A program made the position numbers and the translations under genes. DNA of 58,919 nucleotides from a virus. The notes under the pieces were generated by a model. It ran no database searches. It worked only from the letters and a program-made list of their open reading frames with translations, and had not been told where the DNA came from. Below, piece after piece: positions 29,427-38,184 of the stretch. The stretch lies in IMG/VR virus record IMGVR_UViG_3300042288_000398, positions 1 through 58,919 of that record; one strand, written 5' to 3'. How positions within the stretch are numbered: the first letter of the stretch is position 1; every line of letters starts with the position of its first letter.

Positions 29427-29448
29427 AGGCCATGAATATTCATGGCCT
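29427..29448. promoter_or_regulatory. perfect 22-base palindrome in the phosphoesterase leader
   Basis: The perfect palindrome aggccatgaatattcatggc continues to its final t at 29448, with no spacer. It lies between the transcription start (about 29455) and the ribosome site of the gene starting at 29407. A dimeric regulator operator or a restriction-type target are possible; as RNA it would form a hairpin. Confidence 0.7.
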
Positions 29449-29462
29449 TAGCGCTACATCAA

Positions 29463-29490
29463 ATTGTAGCATTATGTGTTATATTGTCAA
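29463..29490 (-). promoter_or_regulatory. promoter for the phosphoesterase/replication operon
   Basis: -35 TTGACA (29490-29485), a 16-base spacer and -10 TACAAT (29468-29463). The -10 overlaps a second small inverted repeat (gctaca/tgtagc, 29453-29470). Same arrangement as the tRNA promoter at 12050-12077. Confidence 0.75.
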
Positions 29491-29493
29491 TAC

Positions 29494-29967
29494 TTATTCT
29501 ATGAGTGATGGGTTACCGCCACCACCAGATCTTTGATAGCCTTGAGTTTGTGGTGCATCTACGGCAATCCATTGAACATAAACTTTTCCATTTCTTGTTG
29601 CGCCTACTGGCATCATTCTTACAGTAAACTCTGTTGCGCTTGCTGATGTTACAACTGGCATATATTTATGTGTTAAAAAGTTTTCCCCGCTTGGCTGCCA
29701 CACTGTACATGTTATGTTAGGTCTTGCAGAAAAAGTCTTTTTAAAAGGAATTGTGAGTTCTCCAGTGCCTGCTGTATTACAAGGAACTGAGGGTCTACCA
29801 GAATCAATTACTTGGCTTGCTCCAGGGGCTCCAGGGGCTCCAGGGGTTCCAGTAGTGCTACCTGCCATAGCATTAATTAGATTAATGTTTTCGGCCATAG
29901 CTTGAAGTAACTCTGATGTAATTGGATCACCAGGGTTAACATTCATATTTTTTAATTTTTCTGCCAT
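29494..29967 (-). CDS. tail tip/fibre protein with short collagen-like segment
   Basis: 157 residues. A helical N-terminus is followed by GTPGAPGAPGA (collagen-like), then a beta-rich domain (IPFKKTFSARPNITCTVW and TEFTVRMM) like the small jelly-roll domains found at phage fibre tips. Last in the tail cluster, so probably a receptor-contact protein. Gly-rich C-terminus. Confidence 0.65.
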   Translation of the reverse strand: MAEKLKNMNVNPGDPITSELLQAMAENINLINAMAGSTTGTPGAPGAPGASQVIDSGRPSVPCNTAGTGELTIPFKKTFSARPNITCTVWQPSGENFLTHKYMPVVTSASATEFTVRMMPVGATRNGKVYVQWIAVDAPQTQGYQRSGGGGNPSLIE

Positions 29968-29968
29968 T

Positions 29969-30115
29969 TTACTTCTCCTCTGACTCCTCAGTCATTTGTT
30001 CTTTTTGAAGCTGTGTTATTTCTGCACGAAGAATTGCAATATGCGTCTCATATTGTGAGACTAGGTCCCCAATTCTTTGCTGTAGTGCTGCTATTACCAA
30101 TTCTGCTTTATCCAT
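29969..30115 (-). CDS. small coiled-coil protein in the tail cluster (48 aa)
   Basis: ATG at 30115, preceded by AAGGAG. The product is a single amphipathic helix (LVIAALQQRIGDLVSQYETHIAILRAEITQLQ) with an acidic end. Likely a trimerising or chaperone-like helper for the adjacent fibre. Its stop is one base from the next start. Confidence 0.7.
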   Translation of the reverse strand: MDKAELVIAALQQRIGDLVSQYETHIAILRAEITQLQKEQMTEESEEK

Positions 30116-30137
30116 TATATCTCCTTGATAGATTTAC

Positions 30138-30166
30138 AGTATACCATTATGGTGTATTTGTGTCTA
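30138..30166 (-). promoter_or_regulatory. promoter for the fibre-tip genes
   Basis: -35 TAGACA (30166-30161), a 17-base spacer and -10 TATACT (30143-30138), identical in hexamers and spacing to the Ntn hydrolase promoter at 3468-3496. It gives a leadered message with AAGGAG before the ATG at 30115. Confidence 0.65.
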
Positions 30167-30350
30167 GCCCGTGAAGCTGTATATATGACTCGGTTGTCAT
30201 GTCTTCCATTGTTACTCCAGGGTGTCTTGTAAAGCTTTCAATTAGGCTAGCACCGCAATCTGGACATGTGCCATAAGCATTATTGGCATCAATTCTTTCT
30301 GCATACATTTCTTTATCATCTATACAGATTACGCAAAAAAACTTAATCAT
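30147..30350 (-). CDS. small zinc-ribbon protein
   Basis: 67 residues: CVIC (6-9) and CPDC (29-32), a classic two-knuckle zinc site, then a Thr-rich tail. It overlaps the end of the fibre gene by four bases. Function unknown. Confidence 0.7.
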   Translation of the reverse strand: MIKFFCVICIDDKEMYAERIDANNAYGTCPDCGASLIESFTRHPGVTMEDMTTESYIQLHGLDTNTP

Positions 30351-33115
30351 CTTGACTCCAATTCAAGAACTTTAGACTGAAGAGACACTATTTCTTGCTT
30401 CATTTCTTTAACTAACGGTATTAATAAAGCTGATATAAACCACGGATCTTTTAAGGATGTGGGTTGGCCATTTAAATTTCTTTGAACAAAATATCCAAGT
30501 CCAGCATCTTCTAGGTCCTCCACAATAAAACCAAACATCTGTGTTCCCTTAATAAGGTCATCAACTTCATCAGAATCAGTTTTATAGTTATAAAATGCTG
30601 GAGAAATATCTAGCACTCTATCATAGTATCTCTTTGGTGTATATGCTATGTTTTCTTTGAATCTTCTTGATGAGCTGTCAATAGTTCCGTTTCTAATCCA
30701 TCTAACATCTCTTGCTCTTAAATCGTTAGTAATTTCTGCAGCATATACTAAATTTCTGCTTGTATCTACAGCAATTCTGTTTACGTCATCCTTAGTGTTA
30801 ACTCTAAATGATGCATTGGCTGACCCGTATGGGTTTCCAATTCTCATTCCGTAGTCCCCGCTAGTTCCTCCAAGATCAATTGATCCAATCAAAACCTTGT
30901 TACCAAAAATAAGTCTTGGGTTTACGTCTAGCTTTGCAGTAAAATCTGTACCACCTGTTAGTGTAAAGCCACCAATAACTCCAGACGTTGCAGTTACTGC
31001 TCCAGTAAATGATCCTGTTGCTGCACTAAGCGTTCCAGCAAATGTCGCGGTTCCATCTGATAAAATTGAGAATGTTGGTACGCTGTTCTTGTATCCAAAA
31101 AGTCCAGTGCCAGTAAATTTTAATCCGCTATTTGCGGAACCACTAAATATTTCAAGTCCAGTTGCGTTTGCTGTAATTTTATTATCTACTGCGTTTTGAA
31201 CTATCAATGAAGATGCATTTAATTTAGTTCCCAGATCAGTTGTTTTTGCAAATGTCGTATCTCTTCTAGATGTCCAAGAGGATCCTGTCCATGTTTTTAA
31301 TTCATTTCCGCTTGCTGTAGATGTATCTATCCATATGTCTCCAACTCTATTAGCAGTAGGTGCGGTAGTTCCAACAAAAGTTGTGTTCTTTGTAGCTAAA
31401 CCAGTAGATATAGTTCCAACGCTATTAGATAATGTTGTGACGCTTGTGTTCAATGTTGAAACAGTGCCTTCTGCTGTAGTAAGCCTTGTATTTATTCCAG
31501 TTGTTGTTGCGGTGGTTGCATATCCGTCTACAGTTGTATTCGATCCAAGCACAGCACCAGCTGCATATAGCGTTCCATCTACTCCTACTCTAAACTTAGC
31601 ATTTGCATCTGGAGTGTTGTTTCCTGCCCACATAACAAAACTTCCAGAAGATTTCAGATAAACACTTTGAGCTGCTGTTGATCCAACTTGAATTTGTCCA
31701 GCACTATCTAGTATTATGTTATTTTTAGATAAGGTTGTATTTGTTATATTCCAGCTACCTATGCTTCCTGCATTTGCTGTAATTGTTCCGTTTGCTGCAG
31801 ACAAAGTCACTGAGTTGGTGCCATTTGCAACTTTAAGACCAGTTGAGTTTAGTGCAAATCCGTTGCCAGTTAGATTACCAGTGGCTGTATCAATTGTTCC
31901 GCTATATATTGCTGAGCCTTTCCCTCCACTTGGATTAGACATAAATATGTTTCCGCTAAATGTTCCGCCTTTTGCATTAATATCTCCATCTATAGTTAGC
32001 TTAGCCCCGTCCCACAAAAGATAATTTGAAGTTGGTCCACCAACTTTAAATAAAGCAGATTGGTTAGAGTCTATGTGCCAGTAGTTACTTGCATTAAATA
32101 ATAGTCCTCGTTTGCCAGTTTCTATTCCATATCCAAATTTAAAGGCAGTTGAATCTGCATCGCCAGCATTTGCTTTTGCTCTAAAAAATCCACTGACATC
32201 TACTGTGCTTGCAATATAAGGGGTTCCACCAACAGTAACATTTGTTCCAGCAACATAGCTAGACGATGTGTTGTTGTATTCATCATATGTTGCAACTGCT
32301 ATTTCATAAACCAAACCTGCACCTAATCCCGCAAGCCTGTATGAAGTTCCAGTTCCAGGAGAGTCCGCATATGAGTAGCTTGACTCTGGAGTAGTTATTG
32401 GCCTAAATCTTATTCTATATCCACGGATTCCACCTCCAGTAACTGCTGGCCATGATATGTTTGCGTATCCGTTAAATCCTACAATTCCTGTGGTGTCTAG
32501 TCCGCCAGATGTGTTTACAGAATCAACGTTTCCTGGACCAGTTACATCTACTACAATTGGGTCAGTTGCTTTAAATGGACCAGAGATAACGCTTTTTTTT
32601 CGATAGTCTTGATCTCTAGTATCTACACGTATCCATCTATTATTTGTATCAGATACTAATATTGTTGCAGAGTTACCATTTCCATTCCAAACTAAATATT
32701 CTTCTCCTGCAAATGCTCCAGTTAAGCTTTCGTATATTTGTATATCAATTAGCCATTTATTTTCAGGTAATGATTTATCAATTAGATCCCACTTAACTCC
32801 ATAAGATAATAGTCCAGGTGTTACAACTAAATTTGTGACTGGTCTAGTTAAATCAGGTGTCGCCAAAGTAAAAGTAAAGTTTGGAGAACTTGGTCCAACT
32901 ATTGTCTCTGAAGTGTTATCTGGATCTTCATACAAGTACGCAAAGGCCATCTTATAGACCGCACCTTGGACAACATTGAATCCTGATTTTTGTACTGTGA
33001 ATGAGCCTGGAGTTTTTTTATTTGCATTTGCTGCTGCATCCGCATCTGATCTCTCTTGGTCTGCTGGTATAGTCTCTCCGCCGCCATCATGAGCCTGAAT
33101 CCATCTGAATGACAT
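30347..33115 (-). CDS. tail fibre with fibronectin-III-like domains and S74 chaperone
   Basis: 922 residues. An N-terminal attachment segment is followed by two or three fibronectin-III-like domains (about 85-310, VTNLVVTPGLLSYGVKWDL and ISWPAVTGGGIRGYRI) and a long beta-repetitive stalk rich in Gly, Thr and Asn. The C-terminal S74 intramolecular chaperone begins near 830 (SSRRFKENIAY, then FGFIVEDLEDAGL) and ends in a coiled coil. S74 domains trimerise fibres and cleave themselves off at a Ser-Lys dyad. Probable host-recognition fibre. Confidence 0.88.
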   Translation of the reverse strand: MSFRWIQAHDGGGETIPADQERSDADAAANANKKTPGSFTVQKSGFNVVQGAVYKMAFAYLYEDPDNTSETIVGPSSPNFTFTLATPDLTRPVTNLVVTPGLLSYGVKWDLIDKSLPENKWLIDIQIYESLTGAFAGEEYLVWNGNGNSATILVSDTNNRWIRVDTRDQDYRKKSVISGPFKATDPIVVDVTGPGNVDSVNTSGGLDTTGIVGFNGYANISWPAVTGGGIRGYRIRFRPITTPESSYSYADSPGTGTSYRLAGLGAGLVYEIAVATYDEYNNTSSSYVAGTNVTVGGTPYIASTVDVSGFFRAKANAGDADSTAFKFGYGIETGKRGLLFNASNYWHIDSNQSALFKVGGPTSNYLLWDGAKLTIDGDINAKGGTFSGNIFMSNPSGGKGSAIYSGTIDTATGNLTGNGFALNSTGLKVANGTNSVTLSAANGTITANAGSIGSWNITNTTLSKNNIILDSAGQIQVGSTAAQSVYLKSSGSFVMWAGNNTPDANAKFRVGVDGTLYAAGAVLGSNTTVDGYATTATTTGINTRLTTAEGTVSTLNTSVTTLSNSVGTISTGLATKNTTFVGTTAPTANRVGDIWIDTSTASGNELKTWTGSSWTSRRDTTFAKTTDLGTKLNASSLIVQNAVDNKITANATGLEIFSGSANSGLKFTGTGLFGYKNSVPTFSILSDGTATFAGTLSAATGSFTGAVTATSGVIGGFTLTGGTDFTAKLDVNPRLIFGNKVLIGSIDLGGTSGDYGMRIGNPYGSANASFRVNTKDDVNRIAVDTSRNLVYAAEITNDLRARDVRWIRNGTIDSSSRRFKENIAYTPKRYYDRVLDISPAFYNYKTDSDEVDDLIKGTQMFGFIVEDLEDAGLGYFVQRNLNGQPTSLKDPWFISALLIPLVKEMKQEIVSLQSKVLELESR

Positions 33116-34002
33116 TATAGAAACCCTAAATTGATTTTATATTCTATGTCCATCTCTACTCCCAAAACCTTTACTATTGGGCTAGAAAGAACTGATCTGC
33201 TTATAAGTCCATACTGCGGATTATATCTATCGTCATCATTAAGTCTTAGTCCATCTAAAAGCACTGTCGTAGAGACAGAAGTTTTGGCTTTTGCTCCAAC
33301 CTCAATCTTTATTATGTTAGCAAAGTCTGTTGTTCCAGCTGAAGTAAATGCTGAGTTAAAAAGATTTGACAACTTAGTGGTTAATACCTTATGCCCAATA
33401 GACGTGGCTCCAGCAAATCTAACCTCTTTGTAATTAGAGGCGGAGCTATAAAATCTTGCGTAAACATAATCTAAGTTTAAATCAGATTGGTAAAATGCAA
33501 AACTTATGCTGTCATCTACACCGTATCCAGAAATATCAAATATAGTATCTAGGCTATACGATTTAGACCCACCGCTAACAGCAGATACGGTAAAAAATGA
33601 AGATCCTATTTTTGGAGTTGGAATTGAAACTGTTGTTGGTGGGTTACCAGCACTGTCAAGCCAAGAAGATGCATTCTCAAATGAAGATATATATTTTGAA
33701 GAGTAGTCTGTGTTTTGAGCAAAGGCTGTAGGAAAGATTCCAATTTCTGAAATAATGCCTTCTGTATCTGTTGGTAAAGTAGACTTATACACTACAGCAT
33801 AAGTTGTTTGGCCAGTAGAGGTATTTGTCTGTATGTCTATGCTTCCTAAACTTACTCCAGTTCTATAAAATTCAAATTCCAAGTCTGTGTCGTTTACGGT
33901 TGCTGGTGTTGAGCCTATGCCTATTGCAATATCTTTTTGATTAAAGTTAAGGCCATTTGCTAAGTAAGAAGTAATAAATCTTTTACCAAATTTTGTTATC
34001 AT
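33115..34002 (-). CDS. minor tail / baseplate protein
   Basis: 295 residues, beta-rich. The N-terminus MITKFGKRFITSYLANGL and DIAIGIGSTPAT resembles baseplate or tail-collar-like proteins that carry fibres. A central Ser/Thr-rich jelly-roll-like domain may bind sugars. Its ATG and stop overlap both neighbours. Function inferred from context and pattern. Confidence 0.6.
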   Translation of the reverse strand: MITKFGKRFITSYLANGLNFNQKDIAIGIGSTPATVNDTDLEFEFYRTGVSLGSIDIQTNTSTGQTTYAVVYKSTLPTDTEGIISEIGIFPTAFAQNTDYSSKYISSFENASSWLDSAGNPPTTVSIPTPKIGSSFFTVSAVSGGSKSYSLDTIFDISGYGVDDSISFAFYQSDLNLDYVYARFYSSASNYKEVRFAGATSIGHKVLTTKLSNLFNSAFTSAGTTDFANIIKIEVGAKAKTSVSTTVLLDGLRLNDDDRYNPQYGLISRSVLSSPIVKVLGVEMDIEYKINLGFL

Positions 34003-34379
34003 ATTATAATAGCCCCTTTTACAATATCTCCTACGCTGTTTTTTACTTCAAAGGTGACTCTGAGAAACCTATTGTTGTTTGAGTCATAGTATATTTCTGG
34101 GTCAGTAATTATTGATCCAGAAGAATATCGTTTGCCTGTTTTACCTATAAGAGTAATGTCTTCTAGATTTGGAGCCAGAACTGGTTCTGGCGGTGGCTCT
34201 GGAGGTCCATCAGAACCTTCTTCTGGAACATAAGTCTTATCTACCTGGTTTGTATATAGATTTACAAGATCGTATTGATCTGTTTTTAATATACCAATTA
34301 GGGGTGAGTCTAGTGGTAGCTGGACTTTGATTCCACCAGCTATTTGAGATTTTCCTATTTTAGGATTTTTTCTAACCAT
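33999..34379 (-). CDS. minor tail protein, unknown
   Basis: 126 residues with a Pro/Glu linker (EEGSDGPPEPPPEP) and a beta-rich C-terminus ending VKGAIII. It sits between the tail hub gene and the baseplate gene and overlaps the latter as ATGA. No family recognised. Confidence 0.55.
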   Translation of the reverse strand: MVRKNPKIGKSQIAGGIKVQLPLDSPLIGILKTDQYDLVNLYTNQVDKTYVPEEGSDGPPEPPPEPVLAPNLEDITLIGKTGKRYSSGSIITDPEIYYDSNNNRFLRVTFEVKNSVGDIVKGAIII

Positions 34380-34399
34380 ATAAAGATTCTACCATTTCA

Positions 34400-37300
34400 T
34401 TAAACATAAATCGACCTGCATGTTATTCTTGTAGATGGGTCAGAGCTATAGGCCTGCTCTATGTCCAAAACTATATACTTACCTGCCGTTTTGCCTGTAT
34501 CCTCTGTAGAATATACTAAGTTATTAGGATAAGATATTTCGACAATATCTCCTATTTCAAGTATTGGGTTGGGGAAAATATCAAGGGTCAGAACAATCTG
34601 TTGCTTTGACCACTGGGTTCTCATCCATTCAGATAATTTTTTTGCCTCTTCTTCTCTTTGTATCCATGTAGACTCAAAGGCTACTTGCTCATCATTTTTA
34701 GTTGAAGAAAAGTCTGGGTCTATGTACTCAAATGGATCCAGTGTTGTTATTGTTTCTCCGACAACAATAAAGCTTTTTTCTCCTCCGTCTGCTATATCAA
34801 CAAATGCTCCTGTGTTATTTAATATGTAGGCATCTATTCCAAACGAGGTTGCATCGTGCCCTATAAGTGTAACGTTTGGATTTAAAATTATTTGAGGATA
34901 TTTAACAAGACCTGGCCTTGTTGAATATTTAGTCGATATTTTTTTTATCTCTCTTGCCACTGGCCCAAATTCTTTTATCCATGGGGCTTTATAGGAAGAT
35001 TCGGCACCAGAAAAAACAAAATCTCCAAATAAGTTCTGCAAAGAGTTTGATGCTGAAATATATGAGCCATAGTTATCGTACGAGTTAGAAGAGTTAAATT
35101 CATTTTTAGTTAAAGAAGAGCAGTATGCATAGTCAAAGGCTGCCTCTCCTTCAATTCCAATAAGTGAGATCTTTGAGTTTATTGCTATAGGGGATTCATC
35201 AGTTGCCGTAATGAGTTGATTATTAAATTTAATTTTAAATATTTTTTTACCAGTTGTGGCCTTAGACACCTTAACGTCTATTCTATAAAATCTTCCTCCA
35301 GAAACTCCAGTAATTGAATTGTCTTCAGCTGTTTGTGTGTCTGTTACTTTTGATTCTTTACCGTCTACAAGTTTCCAAAGTTGCACATCTCTGTATCCCA
35401 ATCCTTTGGTTGCAACGTTCTGTGAAGTTGAAATTTTTAATATGTAGCCATTTAAATTACTAGCGTCCAGCCCTATGCCTAGTGCAGCAGATACCGCTTG
35501 CTCTCCAGTTACTCTTCCAAAAGAATTTCTTGCAAGCTTGAAAAACAATGCTGTTCCTACTGAAAAATATTCTTCTGTAGACATGTTAACGGTATCTGGA
35601 GTAATTGATGCACAATAATATTCTTTAGATGCTGGGGGGACAACAATGTGAAGTAGTGATCTTGACACTTCTACTTCTTTTACTATTGGGCCCTCTGATT
35701 GCTTTTCCTTCTGCTTTAATGTAAATACTGATTGATCTGCAACATTTGTTTTTGCAGAAAGATTTAACCTAGATCCAAACCATTCATTTTTTAACTTATC
35801 AATCTCTACTTTGTGCTCTTCTCCAACACCAACTCCCTTACCAGTAGCATTGAATGAATTTCTTTCTTTGATTCTATATCTTAGAGTTGATTTAAAAGAA
35901 CCCAGTACGCTTTCTCCCAACCACTTTGCTATATCTGAATCAGAAGTTATCCATTTATACTTGATTGTATTTGGCGCAGAAATTGGTTCATACTGAAATT
36001 CAATTGCATCGTATTTAATTATTTCATTATTTATTAAAAAATATCCAGACTTATTATAAAAAGATGTGTCGGCCAAAGAACTGTACACGCTTATTGGTGC
36101 AAGTGATACCACTCCTAATGGGGTGTCTTCTGTAACAGGTGGTGTTGCTAATAAAGTATTCTGTAAGGCGGCTGCACCAATTGCAGAAGGTGGAGAGACA
36201 TAAAGGTTGTCTGAAGAACCAGAGTAGTTTGTACTTATTATTGGTGAGTAAATTACTTTAACTGCTTTAACTGAAGGCACAGTTTCTTTATTCATAGAAA
36301 TTATATTAGGCAGATTTAATAATTTTTTTTCGCTTCTAAACTTAAAACTAGCTTCTCTTGTTTTATCAAATAGGTAGTCTCTGGGATAGAACTGAAGTAT
36401 GTCGTTGTTATCAAATGTAGCTATCATTTGAGTGTCTCTGCATAAATCCTGTATATGTTCCCAGACTGTCTTTGTGTCTTCTGTATACCAAAATAAAGGG
36501 ACTATGGTAGCTGTATCGGCTAAGTCTGTGCTATCTTTATTATATGTATTAAAATTATATGAATTAAATCCTATGCCGTCTAATAGCCTTCTAATAATAG
36601 CTTGTGATGGAGCATTTTGAATTACAATATCTGGAGCTAATATTTCTTGTAAAAATTTAGCTCCGTCTAGGCCTTGTATATCAATATCTCCAAACTCAGA
36701 TAACATGAAGGAGTCCATATAAAATACTCCCTGAAAAATCATGTCTGATCCTATTTTATTAAATGGCATTATCTTAACGTTTTTATACAAATTAATATTG
36801 TTTTTATTAAATGCCAAAGTTTTATCATACTCTACTCCCTTTTTATCAAATCCCTCCAGGGATAATGACAAAGCATTTGCTGTTACTGATCCTACTGGAA
36901 CAATTCCAGATGAGTCGTCGGAAGACATTTTTGAAGCCTGAAAAGAAATTACTCTGTCAGAAACATCCTGTATGTATCTTGCTCCTATTTCAATAACTCC
37001 TAGGTATGAGTTTGCCTTGCTAATTGTGTTTACTGTTACAGTAATGTTCTTAATATCTACTGGAACTGATGGCGTTGTAAATTTTGTAGTTGACCATGAA
37101 GATGGGCTTGACCATAGTCCTCCGTTATAATAAAGTTGAAATACTCCTGTATCACTACTCGATACAACTGTATTTGTAAATATAGTGGCTTCTACATCCT
37201 GATGGTTTTTTATTTTAATTGACCAACTGACTGGCTTTGAGTATGAAGTCTCAAATTTAACAACTATAGTATTTGCTACAGCTGTTTTTACTACTGGATA

Positions 37301-37732
37301 CTCTACAGTAATATTACAGTTAGGTAGAGAAAGGTTTTCTGCTGGGCCAGCCAAAAAGTATTTATACTGATTCTTTGCACTAGCAAAATAAAGTCTGGAA
37401 GGTAGCTCCTTTGAAACATTATATTTTGGTATGGCAACTGGTACCATTTTGTTTAATAAAAAATAGCCTATGCCTGCAGAAGAAGGTCTTCTTGGATCTA
37501 TTATATTTGTTAGCGGAAATAGTTTTTTATATGGGTAATATTCTTTTCCAGAAGTAGTAGTTTGTTTTATTTTAAGATCGCCTTCTGGATTTTCATCGGT
37601 TCCATTTGGCCCTCTTACTTTAGCACCTAAAATCAAATCGTTCATATTATATTCTAGCCAGCATCCGCCCGACATTGAATAGGATACAGACTGATTAATT
37701 AAATTTAAGGTTGATGGGCTTACGGTTTGCAT
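34400..37732 (-). CDS. large minor tail / hub protein
   Basis: 1110 residues from the ATG at 37732, overlapping the preceding stop (TAATG). Beta-rich throughout. It includes tail-hub-like segments: VSDRVISFQASK with DIQGLDGAKFLQEIL, and a C-terminal part ending LEIGDIVEISYPN and RITCRSIYV of the type seen in phage tail hub (gp27-like) proteins. Second-largest tail gene, directly after the small distal-tail-like gene. Probably forms the central tail tip. Confidence 0.75.
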   Translation of the reverse strand: MQTVSPSTLNLINQSVSYSMSGGCWLEYNMNDLILGAKVRGPNGTDENPEGDLKIKQTTTSGKEYYPYKKLFPLTNIIDPRRPSSAGIGYFLLNKMVPVAIPKYNVSKELPSRLYFASAKNQYKYFLAGPAENLSLPNCNITVEYPVVKTAVANTIVVKFETSYSKPVSWSIKIKNHQDVEATIFTNTVVSSSDTGVFQLYYNGGLWSSPSSWSTTKFTTPSVPVDIKNITVTVNTISKANSYLGVIEIGARYIQDVSDRVISFQASKMSSDDSSGIVPVGSVTANALSLSLEGFDKKGVEYDKTLAFNKNNINLYKNVKIMPFNKIGSDMIFQGVFYMDSFMLSEFGDIDIQGLDGAKFLQEILAPDIVIQNAPSQAIIRRLLDGIGFNSYNFNTYNKDSTDLADTATIVPLFWYTEDTKTVWEHIQDLCRDTQMIATFDNNDILQFYPRDYLFDKTREASFKFRSEKKLLNLPNIISMNKETVPSVKAVKVIYSPIISTNYSGSSDNLYVSPPSAIGAAALQNTLLATPPVTEDTPLGVVSLAPISVYSSLADTSFYNKSGYFLINNEIIKYDAIEFQYEPISAPNTIKYKWITSDSDIAKWLGESVLGSFKSTLRYRIKERNSFNATGKGVGVGEEHKVEIDKLKNEWFGSRLNLSAKTNVADQSVFTLKQKEKQSEGPIVKEVEVSRSLLHIVVPPASKEYYCASITPDTVNMSTEEYFSVGTALFFKLARNSFGRVTGEQAVSAALGIGLDASNLNGYILKISTSQNVATKGLGYRDVQLWKLVDGKESKVTDTQTAEDNSITGVSGGRFYRIDVKVSKATTGKKIFKIKFNNQLITATDESPIAINSKISLIGIEGEAAFDYAYCSSLTKNEFNSSNSYDNYGSYISASNSLQNLFGDFVFSGAESSYKAPWIKEFGPVAREIKKISTKYSTRPGLVKYPQIILNPNVTLIGHDATSFGIDAYILNNTGAFVDIADGGEKSFIVVGETITTLDPFEYIDPDFSSTKNDEQVAFESTWIQREEEAKKLSEWMRTQWSKQQIVLTLDIFPNPILEIGDIVEISYPNNLVYSTEDTGKTAGKYIVLDIEQAYSSDPSTRITCRSIYV

Positions 37733-38184
37733 TATACTTCTTCCAGTGCGATAGATAGGTCCCAAAATGCTTGTGCAGTGTCCGCCGCATTTTCTTTAAC
37801 ATTTCTTCTTACCATAGTTGCTGAGCATGAAGTAAATGAGGCAAGGAAAGTTTCTGTTCTTGTAGAATTATATGCAATTTTTACATTAAATGTGCCTTGT
37901 CCATGAGCACTTAAATAAAAGTTTTTTATATCTTCTGCTCCCCAGTATCCATCTACGGTCATAGAGGTGTATGAAGGGACCATGCTCCAGGAGGTAGAGA
38001 CTGTCTTCTTATCGGCTATAAACAGCTTTCTAAGGCTTCCATTGGCCATCCTAGAAGTCTTCTCGAACCTTTGTGTTTCTACTACTATGGGGCTTCTGTT
38101 ATGTTCAGTTAATGAATGGAAAACGCCAGCAGCGTCTTGCACAAACAAAGCTGCTCCTGCTGGTAAAACTAAAGCCGTTGCCAT
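37732..38184 (-). CDS. distal tail-like protein
   Basis: 150 residues, beta-rich, located between the tape measure gene and the tail hub, the usual place of a distal tail (Dit-like) or minor tail protein. It contains TSWSMVPSYTSMTVDGYWG and TETFLASFTSC strands. No signature proves the fold. Overlaps both neighbours by one base. Confidence 0.6.
   Translation of the reverse strand: MATALVLPAGAALFVQDAAGVFHSLTEHNRSPIVVETQRFEKTSRMANGSLRKLFIADKKTVSTSWSMVPSYTSMTVDGYWGAEDIKNFYLSAHGQGTFNVKIAYNSTRTETFLASFTSCSATMVRRNVKENAADTAQAFWDLSIALEEV

Noticed and set aside
29453-29470. Small inverted repeat as a terminator for the tail genes
   Set aside because: Six-base arms without a T tract and overlapping a promoter -10; too weak for a terminator call.
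30648-33706. Several plus-strand frames rich in Val, Pro and Leu opposite the tail fibre genes
   Set aside because: They have mirror composition of the minus-strand Thr/Ser/Asn-rich fibres and lack promoters and ribosome sites.
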